A stretch of 34,131 nucleotides of DNA from Anaerolineales bacterium (GTDB taxonomy: Bacteria > Chloroflexota > Anaerolineae > Anaerolineales > Villigracilaceae), in the NCBI GenBank assembly GCA_016928525.1, contig JAFGKO010000001.1, forward strand, positions 1-34,131. The letters are read 5' to 3'. A program made the translations under genes and the position numbers. The notes beneath the pieces were generated by a model. It was not told the origin of the DNA. It searched no databases and was given only the letters and a program-made list of their open reading frames with translations. Positions 8,045 to 16,944 of the stretch are shown in pieces. The first letter of the stretch is position 1. Each line of letters opens with the position of its first letter.

Positions 8045-9397
8045 TTACATAACGGACTGGGCCTGCTGGTAGAGTTGCTCCTTTAGCTTCATCACATCCC
8101 GGCCTACTTTGGAACCTGAGTCGCCTTTGATTTCCCTGGAAATTTTCTCGATGGCATACATCACGGTCGTGTGATCGCGGCCCCCCAGCACCTCGCCGAT
8201 TTGCGGCAGGGACACATTGGCCTCTTCCCGCAACAGGTACATGGCAATCTGGCGCGGCAAAGCCACACTGCGCGAGCGATCACGTCCGAGCAGTTTTTCG
8301 GCTGACAGGTTGAAGTAATGGGCGACCAGGTCCACCACTTTTTGCGGTTCGAGGTCACCCCGCTGAGGCAACAGGTCAGACAGGGCAACGTCCACCAGGT
8401 TGGGGGTCAAGGACGAACCGCTCAAGTCCGCAAAGGCCAGGATACGGTTGAGGGCGCCTTCCAGTTCGCGGATGTTGGATTGTACCCGTCGTGCAATCGT
8501 ATCCAGGATTTCATCCGGAATGTAGCGACCTGTACGCTCGGCCTTATGGCGTAGAATCGCCAAGCGGGTTTCCAGGTCAGGCGGCTGAATGTCAGCAGTC
8601 AGGCCCCACTCGAAACGCGAACGCAGCCGTTCCTCCAGTGTGACCAGCGATTTGGGCGGTCGGTCGGACGAAACGATGATCTGCTTATCTTGTCCATGCA
8701 GGGTATTGAAGGTATGGAAAAATTCTTCCTGGGTGGACTCTTTGCCGGCAATAAATTGGATATCGTCAACCAGTAAAACATCGATAGAGCGGTATTTATC
8801 CCGGAAGGCCTGGGTGGTGTGCGTGCGGATAGCATTGATCATGTCATTGGTGAACTCTTCCGAAGAAACATACAGCACACTCAACCCGCGCGCGTGACAG
8901 GCATTCCCAATGGCATGTAACAAATGCGTTTTCCCAAGCCCAACGCCCCCATATAGAAAGAGTGGATTATAGGCACGCGCCGGTTTCTCGGCCACGGCCA
9001 GGCAGGCGGCATGCGCCAGGCGATTGCCAGAGCCAACAACGAAGTTTTCAAACGTATAGCGGGGGTTTAATGTTATATTGCGCTGAAAAGACACAGGGGT
9101 ATCATCTTCGCTATGTTCTACCAATTCAACAGACTGGAACATTTCATCATCATTTTGTGCGACGATAAATTTGACCGAGACGTTCGAATCCATTATACCA
9201 ATCAACAGGCGGTTGACTGTGCTGGCAAGACGGCTCTCCAACCAATCGCGAGCATACGCATTGCGCACACTGATGGTTAGCTCACCATTATTATGCTTTA
9301 TGGGATGAGTATCGCGCACCCATGTATCAAACGACGCTCGGGGCATCTCCATCTGAAGTTGTCCTAGCACAGATTGCCATGCCTGTTCTACATTCAT
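8045..9397 (-). CDS. dnaA: Chromosomal replication initiator DnaA
   Basis: DnaA binds DnaA boxes at oriC and opens the origin. All domains are present in 450 residues: an N-terminal DnaB-interaction domain (EQAWQSVLGQLQ), a variable linker (about 80-110), and an AAA+ domain with Walker A GGVGLGKTH (150-158) and Walker B VLLVDDIQF (about 207-215). The C-terminal DNA-binding domain carries the signature GGRDHTTVMYA. The frame is open upstream to 9544, but the ATG at 9397 has GAGGGAG 6 bp upstream and starts exactly where DnaA homologues begin, so I use it. No dnaN, recF or gyrB follows; the next gene is an acyltransferase on the same strand behind a terminator. dnaA is therefore outside the classical replication cluster. 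Confidence 0.97.
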   Translation of the reverse strand: MNVEQAWQSVLGQLQMEMPRASFDTWVRDTHPIKHNNGELTISVRNAYARDWLESRLASTVNRLLIGIMDSNVSVKFIVAQNDDEMFQSVELVEHSEDDTPVSFQRNITLNPRYTFENFVVGSGNRLAHAACLAVAEKPARAYNPLFLYGGVGLGKTHLLHAIGNACHARGLSVLYVSSEEFTNDMINAIRTHTTQAFRDKYRSIDVLLVDDIQFIAGKESTQEEFFHTFNTLHGQDKQIIVSSDRPPKSLVTLEERLRSRFEWGLTADIQPPDLETRLAILRHKAERTGRYIPDEILDTIARRVQSNIRELEGALNRILAFADLSGSSLTPNLVDVALSDLLPQRGDLEPQKVVDLVAHYFNLSAEKLLGRDRSRSVALPRQIAMYLLREEANVSLPQIGEVLGGRDHTTVMYAIEKISREIKGDSGSKVGRDVMKLKEQLYQQAQSVM

Positions 9398-9862
9398 AAC
9401 TGCTCCCTCATCAACGGTTTTGGGGTATGGAGAACTAACCCGCCATGGACTCAGCGGTTCAGTTAGGTGTATGCATTTGGTATTCGATCTTACAGGGACT
9501 TGGGGTAAAGGCAGAAACCCCATCCACAGTTTCAGCGTGCACACATTCTAGCAGAAAAGGAGGCCTGATACCAACACGTATGCCCTACGAAACCCTAAAA
9601 ACTTTCGTTTTTTTAAGGTAAACAAACCTTAAAGAATCATTTTGTACAGGCTACCTCTCGCTTTGCTATTCAGAACACTTGTTTCAGCCAAAAAAGCTGT
9701 AGGTCAAAACCAACACCCCTACATATAGGGTTTTTGCTCAAATTTACCCATGTATCCGTATATATGCCTTAACGAGAGGTACGGTTGACTCTTCAGTGTC
9801 AATCCAATGTGAAACGCAAAATCCTGGGACTCAATTCCAAGATTCGAAATATTAACGATATA
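9398..9862. other. 465-bp intergenic region upstream of dnaA
   Basis: I find no gene of useful length. It is AT-rich and holds an inverted repeat TTTAAGG/CCTTAAA (9612-9618 with 9627-9633). A short hairpin CCCTA-CATA-TAGGG followed by TTTTT lies near 9715-9735. I looked for DnaA boxes (TTWTNCACA) on both strands and saw only a weak seven-of-nine match, CCATCCACA near 9520. An origin cannot be supported by eye. Confidence 0.4.
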
Positions 9863-11539
9863 TTAAGGCGCGGGACTGCGCGGTACCCAAGCCAAGACCG
9901 TAGTTCCCTCATTGCGCGCGGACGAAATATCCACTTCACCGCCCACATTGCGGGCGCGTGTCTGCATATTCGCCAGTCCATGGCCAAGAGACGTATTCAT
10001 CTTCGCCATCTCAAATCCCCGGCCGTTATCACGCACTTCCATGAGGACTCGTTCGCTGGTCACCCAAACGCTCACCTCCAAGTGTTTTGCAGCAGCATGC
10101 TTGGCCGCATTTGCCAGCGCTTCCTGGCAAATATGGAACAACGCCAACGTATGGCTTTGTGGCAAATCGCCCAGCGGCTCTCGCGGACCAGTGAGAACTG
10201 CCTCAGCCAACGTATGCGCGCGATATTCGCTGATGAGCCGTCGCAGGCCATCCATCAGATCTTCGCCGTTCAACTGGCGTGGACGCAAATCAAGAATATA
10301 AGCGCGCAAATCGCGGATAGTTTGATTCAAATCGCCAATGGCATGCTTGATGCCTTCCTGAGCCTTCTGGGGATTTTCTTTGACCAGATGCGAGACATTC
10401 TCCAGCGATAGCCCCACACCAAAAATAGACTGGATGATGCCATCGTGCAAATCCATGCCAATGCGTTCACGCTCTTCTAGCACCGCCAGGCGACGTGCAT
10501 TCTGATGCAGCCGCGCATTTTCGATTGCCAATGCTGCCCAATTCGCTACTGCTGTCAGCAAGCGGATATCACGTTCATCGATAGGATTTTTGTTGCGCGT
10601 GGCTACGCTTAACACGCCCACCAGATTCTCACTGGTTTCCAAAGGGATGCACGCAATCTGCTGGAATCCGGCTTTCACCACAGCTTCACGCACAAAACGC
10701 AAGTCCTTCTTCAGGTCATGGCTGATCAGCGGCTCTCGATTCTTGGCAACAATACCTACAAAGCCTTCATTTACCTTAAAGTGCGTGCGCGTCCAGAATG
10801 CCTCGGCAGCCTGCCCGCGGTGCAGAACCAAGCGCAATGTCTTACGATCATCTTCCAGTAAAAAAATTTCCCCGGCCTCCACCTTCATATAGTTCATCAC
10901 CAGGGCCAGGGTTTTATTCAAAATTTCATCTAATTCAAGCGAAGCTGTCAGCGTAGAAGCAAAATCATTCATCAAGGTCAGGTCTTCGCTACGGCGCGTC
11001 AGAGCAATATCACGCTCCTTGAGATGCTGATACAGCCTCGCGTTCTGGATGGCTGCGGCAGCGTATGCAGCCAACATCTGGATGATTTTCTCGTCATCCT
11101 CATTGAATCCTGCCGCGTCGATTTTATCAGTCAGGTAGATCTGCCCCAACTGCAACTCGCCCGTACGGATGGGCACACCTAAAAATGACGTCATCCGGGG
11201 GTGATGAACCGGGAAACCAGAACTACGCGGGTGTTCTTCAATTACTGGTACACGTAACGGTTCCTTGGTGTTCATCAACTCGCCGATTAGACCCTTTCCC
11301 ACCGGCGGATGCGCTATACGTTTCACCTCGGCGTCTGTCATTCCAATGGAAATGAACTTTTCGAGTTTCCCCTCATTATCCAACACCCCTAAGGCTGCAT
11401 AACGAGCTTCAGCTTGTTCGCAAGCCACGGTTGCAATGCGCTCCAACAACGTCTCCAGTGAGACATCCTTAACCAATTCCACACTCGCCTGATGCAGTGC
11501 TATCAGGCGTTCCCTTAGCTCCTCACGTGTCAAAAGCAT
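9863..11539 (-). CDS. Orphan GAF-GAF sensor histidine kinase (HisKA_3)
   Basis: This 558-residue kinase lacks obvious transmembrane segments, so it should be cytoplasmic. Two GAF domains (about 25-170 and 200-345) are joined by a helix. Next come the HisKA_3 dimerisation segment with the phospho-acceptor His365 in GMDLHDGIIQSIFG, a HATPase_c domain with the N-box near FHICQEALANAAKHA, and the G-box DNGRGFE. This is the NarX/DevS-type arrangement, in which the GAF domains can bind ligands such as haem or small molecules; no haem motif is evident. GAGGTGA sits 8 bp upstream of the ATG. No response regulator gene adjoins it: dnaA lies downstream on the same strand after 465 bp, and the mevalonate operon is divergent. 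The partner must be elsewhere. Confidence 0.9.
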   Translation of the reverse strand: MLLTREELRERLIALHQASVELVKDVSLETLLERIATVACEQAEARYAALGVLDNEGKLEKFISIGMTDAEVKRIAHPPVGKGLIGELMNTKEPLRVPVIEEHPRSSGFPVHHPRMTSFLGVPIRTGELQLGQIYLTDKIDAAGFNEDDEKIIQMLAAYAAAAIQNARLYQHLKERDIALTRRSEDLTLMNDFASTLTASLELDEILNKTLALVMNYMKVEAGEIFLLEDDRKTLRLVLHRGQAAEAFWTRTHFKVNEGFVGIVAKNREPLISHDLKKDLRFVREAVVKAGFQQIACIPLETSENLVGVLSVATRNKNPIDERDIRLLTAVANWAALAIENARLHQNARRLAVLEERERIGMDLHDGIIQSIFGVGLSLENVSHLVKENPQKAQEGIKHAIGDLNQTIRDLRAYILDLRPRQLNGEDLMDGLRRLISEYRAHTLAEAVLTGPREPLGDLPQSHTLALFHICQEALANAAKHAAAKHLEVSVWVTSERVLMEVRDNGRGFEMAKMNTSLGHGLANMQTRARNVGGEVDISSARNEGTTVLAWVPRSPAP

Positions 11540-11668
11540 CTAAATTCACCTCTATTAGGACTATTATATCCAAATTTCTGGAGTTTGATAGGTTTTGGCA
11601 GGTATCCCCAATAAAATTGTAAGTTGAAGGGTGACGGGTAATCCCCGTCTCTTTTTGAGGAAAGACAT

Positions 11669-12970
11669 ATGACGAATTCACGCATCTCCGGCTTCTACAA
11701 CTTGACCATTGACGAGCGCCGCGCCAAAATAGCGGATGCGACGCATCTGACTCCCGAAGACCTGCTCTCGTTCACAGACGGCGGACTCACCCCCGAAGCC
11801 GCTGGCCACATGATCGAGAACGTGATCGGGATGCACAGCCTGCCACTCGGCATCGGACTCAACTTCCAGGTCAACGGCAGGGATGTGCTCGTCCCATTTG
11901 CCATCGAAGAACCCTCTGTGGTTGCGGGCGCATCCTTTATGGCGAAACTGATCCGCGCGGGTGGCGGTTTCCAGGCTACTACCTCCGCACCTGAGATGAT
12001 CGGCCAGATGCAGGTGCTGGATCTCGACAACGTCAAAGCGGCCCGGCTGAAAATCTATGAACACAAGGCCGAACTCATCGCAGAAGCCGACACCATCGAC
12101 CCCATCCTGAAGAAATTCGGCGGCGGCGCGCGCGACCTGGAAGTACGTCTCATCCACGACTCCCCTATTGGCCAATTTTTGGTCGTCCACCTGATCTACG
12201 ACGTGCGCGACGCGATGGGCGCCAACGCGGTCAATACGGCCTGCGAACGTCTTGCCCCACGCATCGAAACCATCACCGGCGGACGTGTGCACCTGCGCAT
12301 CCTCTCCAACCTGGCTGACCGCAGATTGGCGCGTGCACGCTGTACCATTCCTGTCAAAAAATTGGCCTTTGAGAGTGGTGACGGGTTGGCAATCCGTCAA
12401 TTCACTGGCGAACAGGTGCGTGATGGCATTCTCGCAGCCTACGCCTTCGCCGCCTCCGATCCCTACCGCGCCGCCACGCACAACAAAGGCATCATGAACG
12501 GCGTGGACGCGGTGGTCATCGCCACCGGTAATGACTGGCGCGCCATCGAAGCGGGCGCACATGCTTATGCGGCGCGTTCCGGCAAATACACCAGTCTCTC
12601 CACCTGGGGCACGGACGCGGACGGCAACCTGGTCGGCACGATCGAGATGCCGCTGGCGGTCGGCATCGTCGGCGGCGCGACCAAGGTGCATCCCGCCGCG
12701 CAGGCTGCTGTCAAACTGATGGGCATCAAAACCGCCGCTGAACTGGCTGAGATTATCGTCTCAGTGGGATTGGCGCAAAACCTGGCCGCCCTGCGCGCGC
12801 TGGCCACCGAAGGCATCCAGCGCGGACACATGTCCCTGCACGCGCGGCAGGTCGCCATCGCCGCTGGAGCCGAAGGCGAGTTGATCGAAAAGGTCGCCGC
12901 GCAGATGGTGGCCGAGAAGACAGTTAGAATCGACCGCGCAGAAGAAATCTTAAAATCACTGTCTGATTAG
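11669..12970 (+). CDS. mvaA: Class II hydroxymethylglutaryl-CoA reductase
   Basis: This enzyme reduces (or in some bacteria oxidises) HMG-CoA/mevalonate with NAD(P)H, the committed step of the mevalonate pathway. Catalytic residues of the class II family are visible in 433 residues: Glu50 in ENVIGMHSLPLG, Lys273 in THNKGIMNG, Asp289 in TGNDW, and the His-containing GHMSLHAR motif (386-393). There is no membrane anchor, as expected for class II. GAGGAAA lies 5 bp upstream of the ATG. It starts a plus-strand run of four genes for acetyl-CoA to mevalonate, with HMG-CoA synthase 45 bp downstream. The short cofactor-specificity region cannot be read with confidence, so NADH or NADPH use is open. 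Confidence 0.95.
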   Translation: MTNSRISGFYNLTIDERRAKIADATHLTPEDLLSFTDGGLTPEAAGHMIENVIGMHSLPLGIGLNFQVNGRDVLVPFAIEEPSVVAGASFMAKLIRAGGGFQATTSAPEMIGQMQVLDLDNVKAARLKIYEHKAELIAEADTIDPILKKFGGGARDLEVRLIHDSPIGQFLVVHLIYDVRDAMGANAVNTACERLAPRIETITGGRVHLRILSNLADRRLARARCTIPVKKLAFESGDGLAIRQFTGEQVRDGILAAYAFAASDPYRAATHNKGIMNGVDAVVIATGNDWRAIEAGAHAYAARSGKYTSLSTWGTDADGNLVGTIEMPLAVGIVGGATKVHPAAQAAVKLMGIKTAAELAEIIVSVGLAQNLAALRALATEGIQRGHMSLHARQVAIAAGAEGELIEKVAAQMVAEKTVRIDRAEEILKSLSD

Positions 12971-13015
12971 TTTGGCAAGTCCGACTTGTCAGACCTGTCA
13001 GACAAAGGAATTTAA

Positions 13016-14095
13016 ATGACCAATCCTGAACCCAAGAATACTCCCCTGCTCAAACCCACCCGCCCAGTCGGCTTTACCGGCTACGGCGCGTATGTGCCGC
13101 GTTACCGCATCTCTGCAAAGGAGATCGCCCGCGTCTGGGCAGGCGGCAAGGCGGCATTACCCATAAAAGAGAAAGCCGTTCCCGGCATGGACGAGGATGT
13201 CATCACCATGTCTATCGAAGCGGCGCGCAATGCGCTGGCGCGCGCGGAGATTCATGCACACCAGTTACGCGCCGTGTGGGTCGGCTCGGAATCGCATCCG
13301 TATGCCGTCAAACCGACCTCCACGGTCGTGGCCGAAGCCATCGGCGCCGTCCCCAACGTCCAGGCCGGAGACTGGGAATTCGCCTGCAAAGCCGGCACCG
13401 AAGCCATCGTCGCCGCCATGGGCTTCGTCGGCTCCGGCATGGCCGACTACGCCATGGCCATCGGCATGGACACCGCCCAGGGCAAACCCGGTGACGCACT
13501 CGAATATACGGCGGCGGCAGGTGGCGCGGCCTTTATTATCGGTCCCGCCGAAAGCTCACTGGCAACCATCAACGCCTCTTACTCTTACGTGACAGACACC
13601 CCTGACTTCTGGCGGCGCGAGTACCAGAAATACCCTGAACATGGTGTGCGCTTTACCGGCGAACCGGCCTATTTTCACCATATCACTTCGGCTGGAAGCA
13701 CGCTGATGGAAGCGCTAGGCGTGACCGCCAAAGATTACCAGTGGGCCATCTTCCACCAGCCCAACACCAAGTTCCCGCAGCGCGCCGCGCAGATGCTGGG
13801 ATTCACCTCCGAGCAGATCGAACCCGGCCTGCTGGTGCCGGTCATCGGCAACACCTACTCCGGCTCATCCATCATCGGCCTGACCGCCACCCTGGACGTG
13901 GCCCGTCCCGGCGACCGCATCCTGCTGGTCTCCTTTGGCTCCGGCGCCGGTTCGGATGCCCTCGACATTACTGTCACTGACAAAATCCTCGAGCGCCAGG
14001 ACAAAGCCTTGAAAACCCAAGACTACATCGCTCGCCGTATCGAAATCGACTACGCCACCTACGCCCGCTATCGCGGGAAGATTACGATGAAATAA
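13016..14095 (+). CDS. mvaS: Hydroxymethylglutaryl-CoA synthase, archaeal type
   Basis: This enzyme condenses acetoacetyl-CoA with acetyl-CoA to HMG-CoA. The 359-residue protein has the thiolase fold. The catalytic nucleophile is Cys124 in [12 protein letters not shown], with His247 in IFHQPN and the conserved acid in the [10 protein letters not shown] segment. The short length, the [11 protein letters not shown] start and the neighbourhood match the archaeal family rather than the eukaryal/firmicute one. AAGGAA sits 5 bp upstream of the ATG. In archaea this enzyme forms a stable complex with the thiolase and DUF35 protein encoded beside it, which passes acetoacetyl-CoA along a shared CoA site; the same complex is inferred here. 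All catalytic residues look intact. Confidence 0.93.
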   Translation: MTNPEPKNTPLLKPTRPVGFTGYGAYVPRYRISAKEIARVWAGGKAALPIKEKAVPGMDEDVITMSIEAARNALARAEIHAHQLRAVWVGSESHPYAVKPTSTVVAEAIGAVPNVQAGDWEFACKAGTEAIVAAMGFVGSGMADYAMAIGMDTAQGKPGDALEYTAAAGGAAFIIGPAESSLATINASYSYVTDTPDFWRREYQKYPEHGVRFTGEPAYFHHITSAGSTLMEALGVTAKDYQWAIFHQPNTKFPQRAAQMLGFTSEQIEPGLLVPVIGNTYSGSSIIGLTATLDVARPGDRILLVSFGSGAGSDALDITVTDKILERQDKALKTQDYIARRIEIDYATYARYRGKITMK

Positions 14096-14104
14096 GCTTA
14101 CAGG

Positions 14105-14215
14105 CGGCGGTTGAGTAGCCCTGAGTGAAACGAAGGGCGTATCGAAACCCCGCCGTATTGATAAGCAATTAACAATCTGTGGTCTCGATACGGGCTTCGC
14201 CCTACTCGACCACCG
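14105..14215. repeat. Inverted-repeat element between mvaS and the thiolase
   Basis: The left arm (14105-14149) and right arm (14181-14215) are imperfect reverse complements built on GGTCTCGATACG and CTACTCGACCACCG. Each arm has its own smaller internal stem. This layout fits a palindromic REP/MITE-like intergenic element inserted inside the operon. Confidence 0.6.
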
Positions 14216-14231
14216 TTGAAAAAAGGAATTT

Positions 14232-15392
14232 ATGACTGAAGTAATTATCGCTGGCCTCGGCCAGACCACCGTCGGCGAACATTGGGATGTAGGCCTGCGC
14301 GATCTGGCCTACTACGCCATCGACGCCGCCATCAAAGAGGCGGGCGGCCTGCGCCCTCAGTCGCTTTTTGTGGGTAATATGCTGGCCCCCAATCTTTCAC
14401 GCCAGGCGCATCTCGGCGCGCTGTTGGCCGATTACGCCGGTCTTACCGGTATTGAAGCCGTCACCATCGAGGCCGCGGGCGCATCGGGCGGCGCGGCCTT
14501 GCGTCAGGCCTACCTGGCCGTCAAAAGCGGGCTGGTCGATACCGCCCTGGTCGTCGGCGTGGAAAAGTTCACCGACGTGGTCGGCGCAGGCGTGGAAGAA
14601 GCCCTCGCCACGGCATCCGACTCCGATTTTGAAGCCGTACAGGGCATGACTCCCACCGTCCAGGCCGCGCTCATTATGAAGCGTTACATACACGAGCACA
14701 ACGTTCCCGCCGATGGCTTTGCTGGTTTCGCGCTCACCGCCCATGCCAACGGCGCGGGCAACCCCAACGCCATGTTCCAGAAAGCTATCAAAGCCGAGAC
14801 ATATGCCAAAGCGGGAATGGTCAGCGACCCGGTCAACATGTTCGATGCTGCCCCCAATGCGGACGGCGCTGCCGCGCTCGTTCTGACCCGCCGCGACCTG
14901 CTCCCGGCAAACTGGCCGCATCCGCTCGTCAAGGTTTCTGGTTCTGCCACCGCATCCGACACGTTAGCCCTGCACGACCGCAAAGATATGCTCTACTTTG
15001 ATGCTGCCCAACTTTCTGCAGGCAGGGCCATGAAGCAGGCCAATATCATACTCGACCAGATCAACCTGTTCGAATACCACGACGCCTTTAGTATCTACGC
15101 TGCGCTCTCGCTCGAATCGGTCGGGTTTGCTATCCGTGGCCAGGGTTGGAAGCTGGCCGCCGAAGGACACATCGCCTTGAACGGACGTATCCCCTGCGCT
15201 ACCATGGGTGGTCTCAAGGCGCGCGGCTTCCCCGGGGGCGCTACGGGTGTGTACCAGGCCGTCGAAGCAGTCATTCAGTTACGGGGGCAGGCGGAAGCAA
15301 ACCAGGTCCCAAACGCGATGTATGCCCTGATCCAATCGCTGGGCGGGCCGGCATCGACCGCAGTCTCACATGTCCTGGAGAGATTAAACTGA
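14232..15392 (+). CDS. Archaeal-type thiolase with altered active site
   Basis: By position and similarity this is the acetoacetyl-CoA thiolase that supplies HMG-CoA synthase. The 386-residue protein has the SCP2-like/archaeal thiolase layout: IIAGLGQTTVGEHW start, VVGVEKFTDV, His283 in EYHDAF, GGLKARGFPGGATG (326-339) and the terminal SLGGPAST loop. Two expected catalytic positions differ. The nucleophile position in the EAAxASGG motif is Gly83 (codon GGC at about 14478) instead of Cys, and the GHP motif is G-Phe333-P. Cys322 in the IPCATMGG motif is the only nearby cysteine. The protein may be a scaffold, use another nucleophile, or do a different reaction. AAGGAA lies 4 bp upstream of the ATG. 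An inverted repeat separates it from mvaS. Confidence 0.85.
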   Translation: MTEVIIAGLGQTTVGEHWDVGLRDLAYYAIDAAIKEAGGLRPQSLFVGNMLAPNLSRQAHLGALLADYAGLTGIEAVTIEAAGASGGAALRQAYLAVKSGLVDTALVVGVEKFTDVVGAGVEEALATASDSDFEAVQGMTPTVQAALIMKRYIHEHNVPADGFAGFALTAHANGAGNPNAMFQKAIKAETYAKAGMVSDPVNMFDAAPNADGAAALVLTRRDLLPANWPHPLVKVSGSATASDTLALHDRKDMLYFDAAQLSAGRAMKQANIILDQINLFEYHDAFSIYAALSLESVGFAIRGQGWKLAAEGHIALNGRIPCATMGGLKARGFPGGATGVYQAVEAVIQLRGQAEANQVPNAMYALIQSLGGPASTAVSHVLERLN

Positions 15393-15505
15393 AAAGGTCG
15401 ACTCTCTAAACCTATCAGTTCCGAAAGGCCCTCTTTCTGATAGTTCCTGATAGTTCCATTCCTTACAATGGAGCATAGAAGTAATTTCGACTAAGGAGTA
15501 TTGTT

Positions 15506-15904
15506 ATGGAAATCCCGCGCCATTGGCGACTAAAACAGCAACGTTACGGACTGGTAGGCGAAGTCTGCCCACACTGCGACAACAAAATCTTCCCGCCGCG
15601 CGATGTGTGCCCTGAATGTGGAGGCGAGGCTAAGACCTTATACACATTCAGCGGTAGGGGGGAAGTGTACTCATATTCAACCATCTACGAAGCACCTGCT
15701 GGTTTCGACAGCAGCGCTCCCTACACGGTTGCACTCGTGAAACTGGACGAGGGCCCGATGGTCACCGCCCAACTCACCGATGTGGACCAGGAAGCCGTGC
15801 AAATCGGCATGCCTGTGGAAATGGTCACTCGCAAGATGCGCGATGACGGCGACGAGCGGGGGATGATTGTGTATGGCTATAAATTTAGACCGAAAATGGA
15901 CTAA
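15506..15904 (+). CDS. DUF35 Zn-ribbon/OB-fold CoA-binding protein
   Basis: This 132-residue protein has an N-terminal helix, a rubredoxin-like Zn ribbon (Cys21, Cys24, Cys35, Cys38 in CPHC and CPEC) and a C-terminal OB fold. Members of this family bridge thiolase and HMG-CoA synthase in archaea and help bind CoA. Its place directly after the thiolase fits that role. AAGGAG sits 7 bp upstream of the ATG. The 113 bp before it hold only a short direct repeat (CTGATAGTTC twice near 15440-15455). It is the last gene of the mevalonate cluster; I see no clear terminator after it. Confidence 0.9.
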   Translation: MEIPRHWRLKQQRYGLVGEVCPHCDNKIFPPRDVCPECGGEAKTLYTFSGRGEVYSYSTIYEAPAGFDSSAPYTVALVKLDEGPMVTAQLTDVDQEAVQIGMPVEMVTRKMRDDGDERGMIVYGYKFRPKMD

Positions 15905-15979
15905 ATTTATCCTATTCTTTATGGAATCAATAACAGGCAGAGCAATGTTTTCTGCTTGTTTGTTTTTAACGTCATTTTC

Positions 15980-16110
15980 TTATCCCAGCCCCGCATCCCG
16001 AGCACGGATGATGCTCTCCGTAATTTTAGGTAATGCCATCTTTGCCTCTATCGGCTGGTCAGGATAGCTTTTTCCCTTCTGTAGTATTCATCGAAGTAAG
16101 GACAAGTCAG
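15980..16110 (-). pseudogene. Possible decayed gene end
   Basis: On the minus strand a peptide-like run TCPYFDEYYRR continues, after an apparent one-base shift near 16062, as SYPDQPIEAKMALPKITES and ends at a TAA at 15980-15982. It reads like the C terminus of a real protein broken by an indel. I do not recognise the family. The rest of 15905-16179 holds nothing I can support. Confidence 0.25.
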
Positions 16111-16179
16111 TCATGATCAAATGCAATGATACCTGTGTTTGTACCTGACTATGCCGAAAACCTGATGAGGTACCTTGAA

Positions 16180-16944
16180 TTACTGGGCCAGTCTGCTAAA
16201 CACAGAACTCAACTGAGCCATCGCGTCTTTCCATGTGACGAACTGAGGCAGGAGTGGCCGCAAGTCCCTTGTCCAATCTGCCTTTGCTTTTTCAAGTGCA
16301 TCTTCGAGGTTCACACTTGACAAAGCAACATTGTACAAGGCAAGCTTCTTCCTGACCAAGTCTCGATCCATCCGAACGCCCTGGCTGGTTAATAACCAAA
16401 TGTCATATGCGTCGCGCGCTTTGCTGCGCATCAACAATGCGCGCACTTTTTCAGCCAGCAAATGTTCAAGGTTGATTACAGTAGCAACAAAAGGGCGGAT
16501 ATCATCGTATTCGGATGAAATCAGTTCACGCTGAGTATCCATTTTTTCCTGGCGTGTGCTGACATCCACACGCACCTTACCCTTGGTACGATCTCGTCCA
16601 TCATAGAGCGGTCCTTGGTAGCTGACATCAAAACTATATCCGACATCGGATTGCCATTCGTAACGGATCTCCGCATCCACGCCGAAGTCGCGTAAATCCT
16701 GCAGCACTCCTTGCCATAGTTCCTTGATCGAAGCGACATTTGCCAGCCCGTTAAAGTCCAGATCTTCCGAGTAGCGATTCCCTTTGTAGACGATCCGCAA
16801 TGCTGTTCCACCCTTGAACACCAGTGACTGGCTTTTGCTGTAAAGCAAAAACAAAAGCAAATGTTGAAGGTAATCGCGTTCCTGTGCCTGCACGCCGATG
16901 CCGTACCTTTGTGCAAGACGTTGAATCTGCGCACGTGTGAGCAT
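16180..16944 (-). CDS. AbiEii-family nucleotidyltransferase toxin
   Basis: This is a 254-residue member of the AbiEii/AbiGii toxin family (DUF1814), nucleotidyltransferase-like proteins of type IV toxin-antitoxin and abortive-infection systems. The nucleotidyltransferase motifs are intact: LVFKGGTALR (about 42-50) and the metal-binding SEDLDF (59-64). The later EKVRALLMRSKARDAYDIW segment is also typical. Its ATG overlaps the antitoxin stop by one base (TGATG), which implies translational coupling. It is transcribed leftward, away from the ATPase/SWIM pair. The cellular target is not known from the sequence. Confidence 0.9.
   Translation of the reverse strand: MLTRAQIQRLAQRYGIGVQAQERDYLQHLLLFLLYSKSQSLVFKGGTALRIVYKGNRYSEDLDFNGLANVASIKELWQGVLQDLRDFGVDAEIRYEWQSDVGYSFDVSYQGPLYDGRDRTKGKVRVDVSTRQEKMDTQRELISSEYDDIRPFVATVINLEHLLAEKVRALLMRSKARDAYDIWLLTSQGVRMDRDLVRKKLALYNVALSSVNLEDALEKAKADWTRDLRPLLPQFVTWKDAMAQLSSVFSRLAQ

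Noticed and set aside
9558..9620. Plus-strand AAGGAGG followed by a 13-codon ORF
   Set aside because: The spacing to the ATG is about 16 nt and the peptide is short and unremarkable; a chance match is more likely.
9398..9862. Chromosomal origin upstream of dnaA
   Set aside because: No cluster of DnaA boxes could be seen on either strand and dnaN is absent; GC-skew data would be needed.
11678..12691. 337-codon minus-strand frame
   Set aside because: It is antisense to mvaA, an effect of high GC at third codon positions; the real reductase has all catalytic motifs.
15921..16067. Small hydrophobic plus-strand ORF of about 48 codons
   Set aside because: It has no ribosome binding site and overlaps the stronger minus-strand gene-remnant signal.
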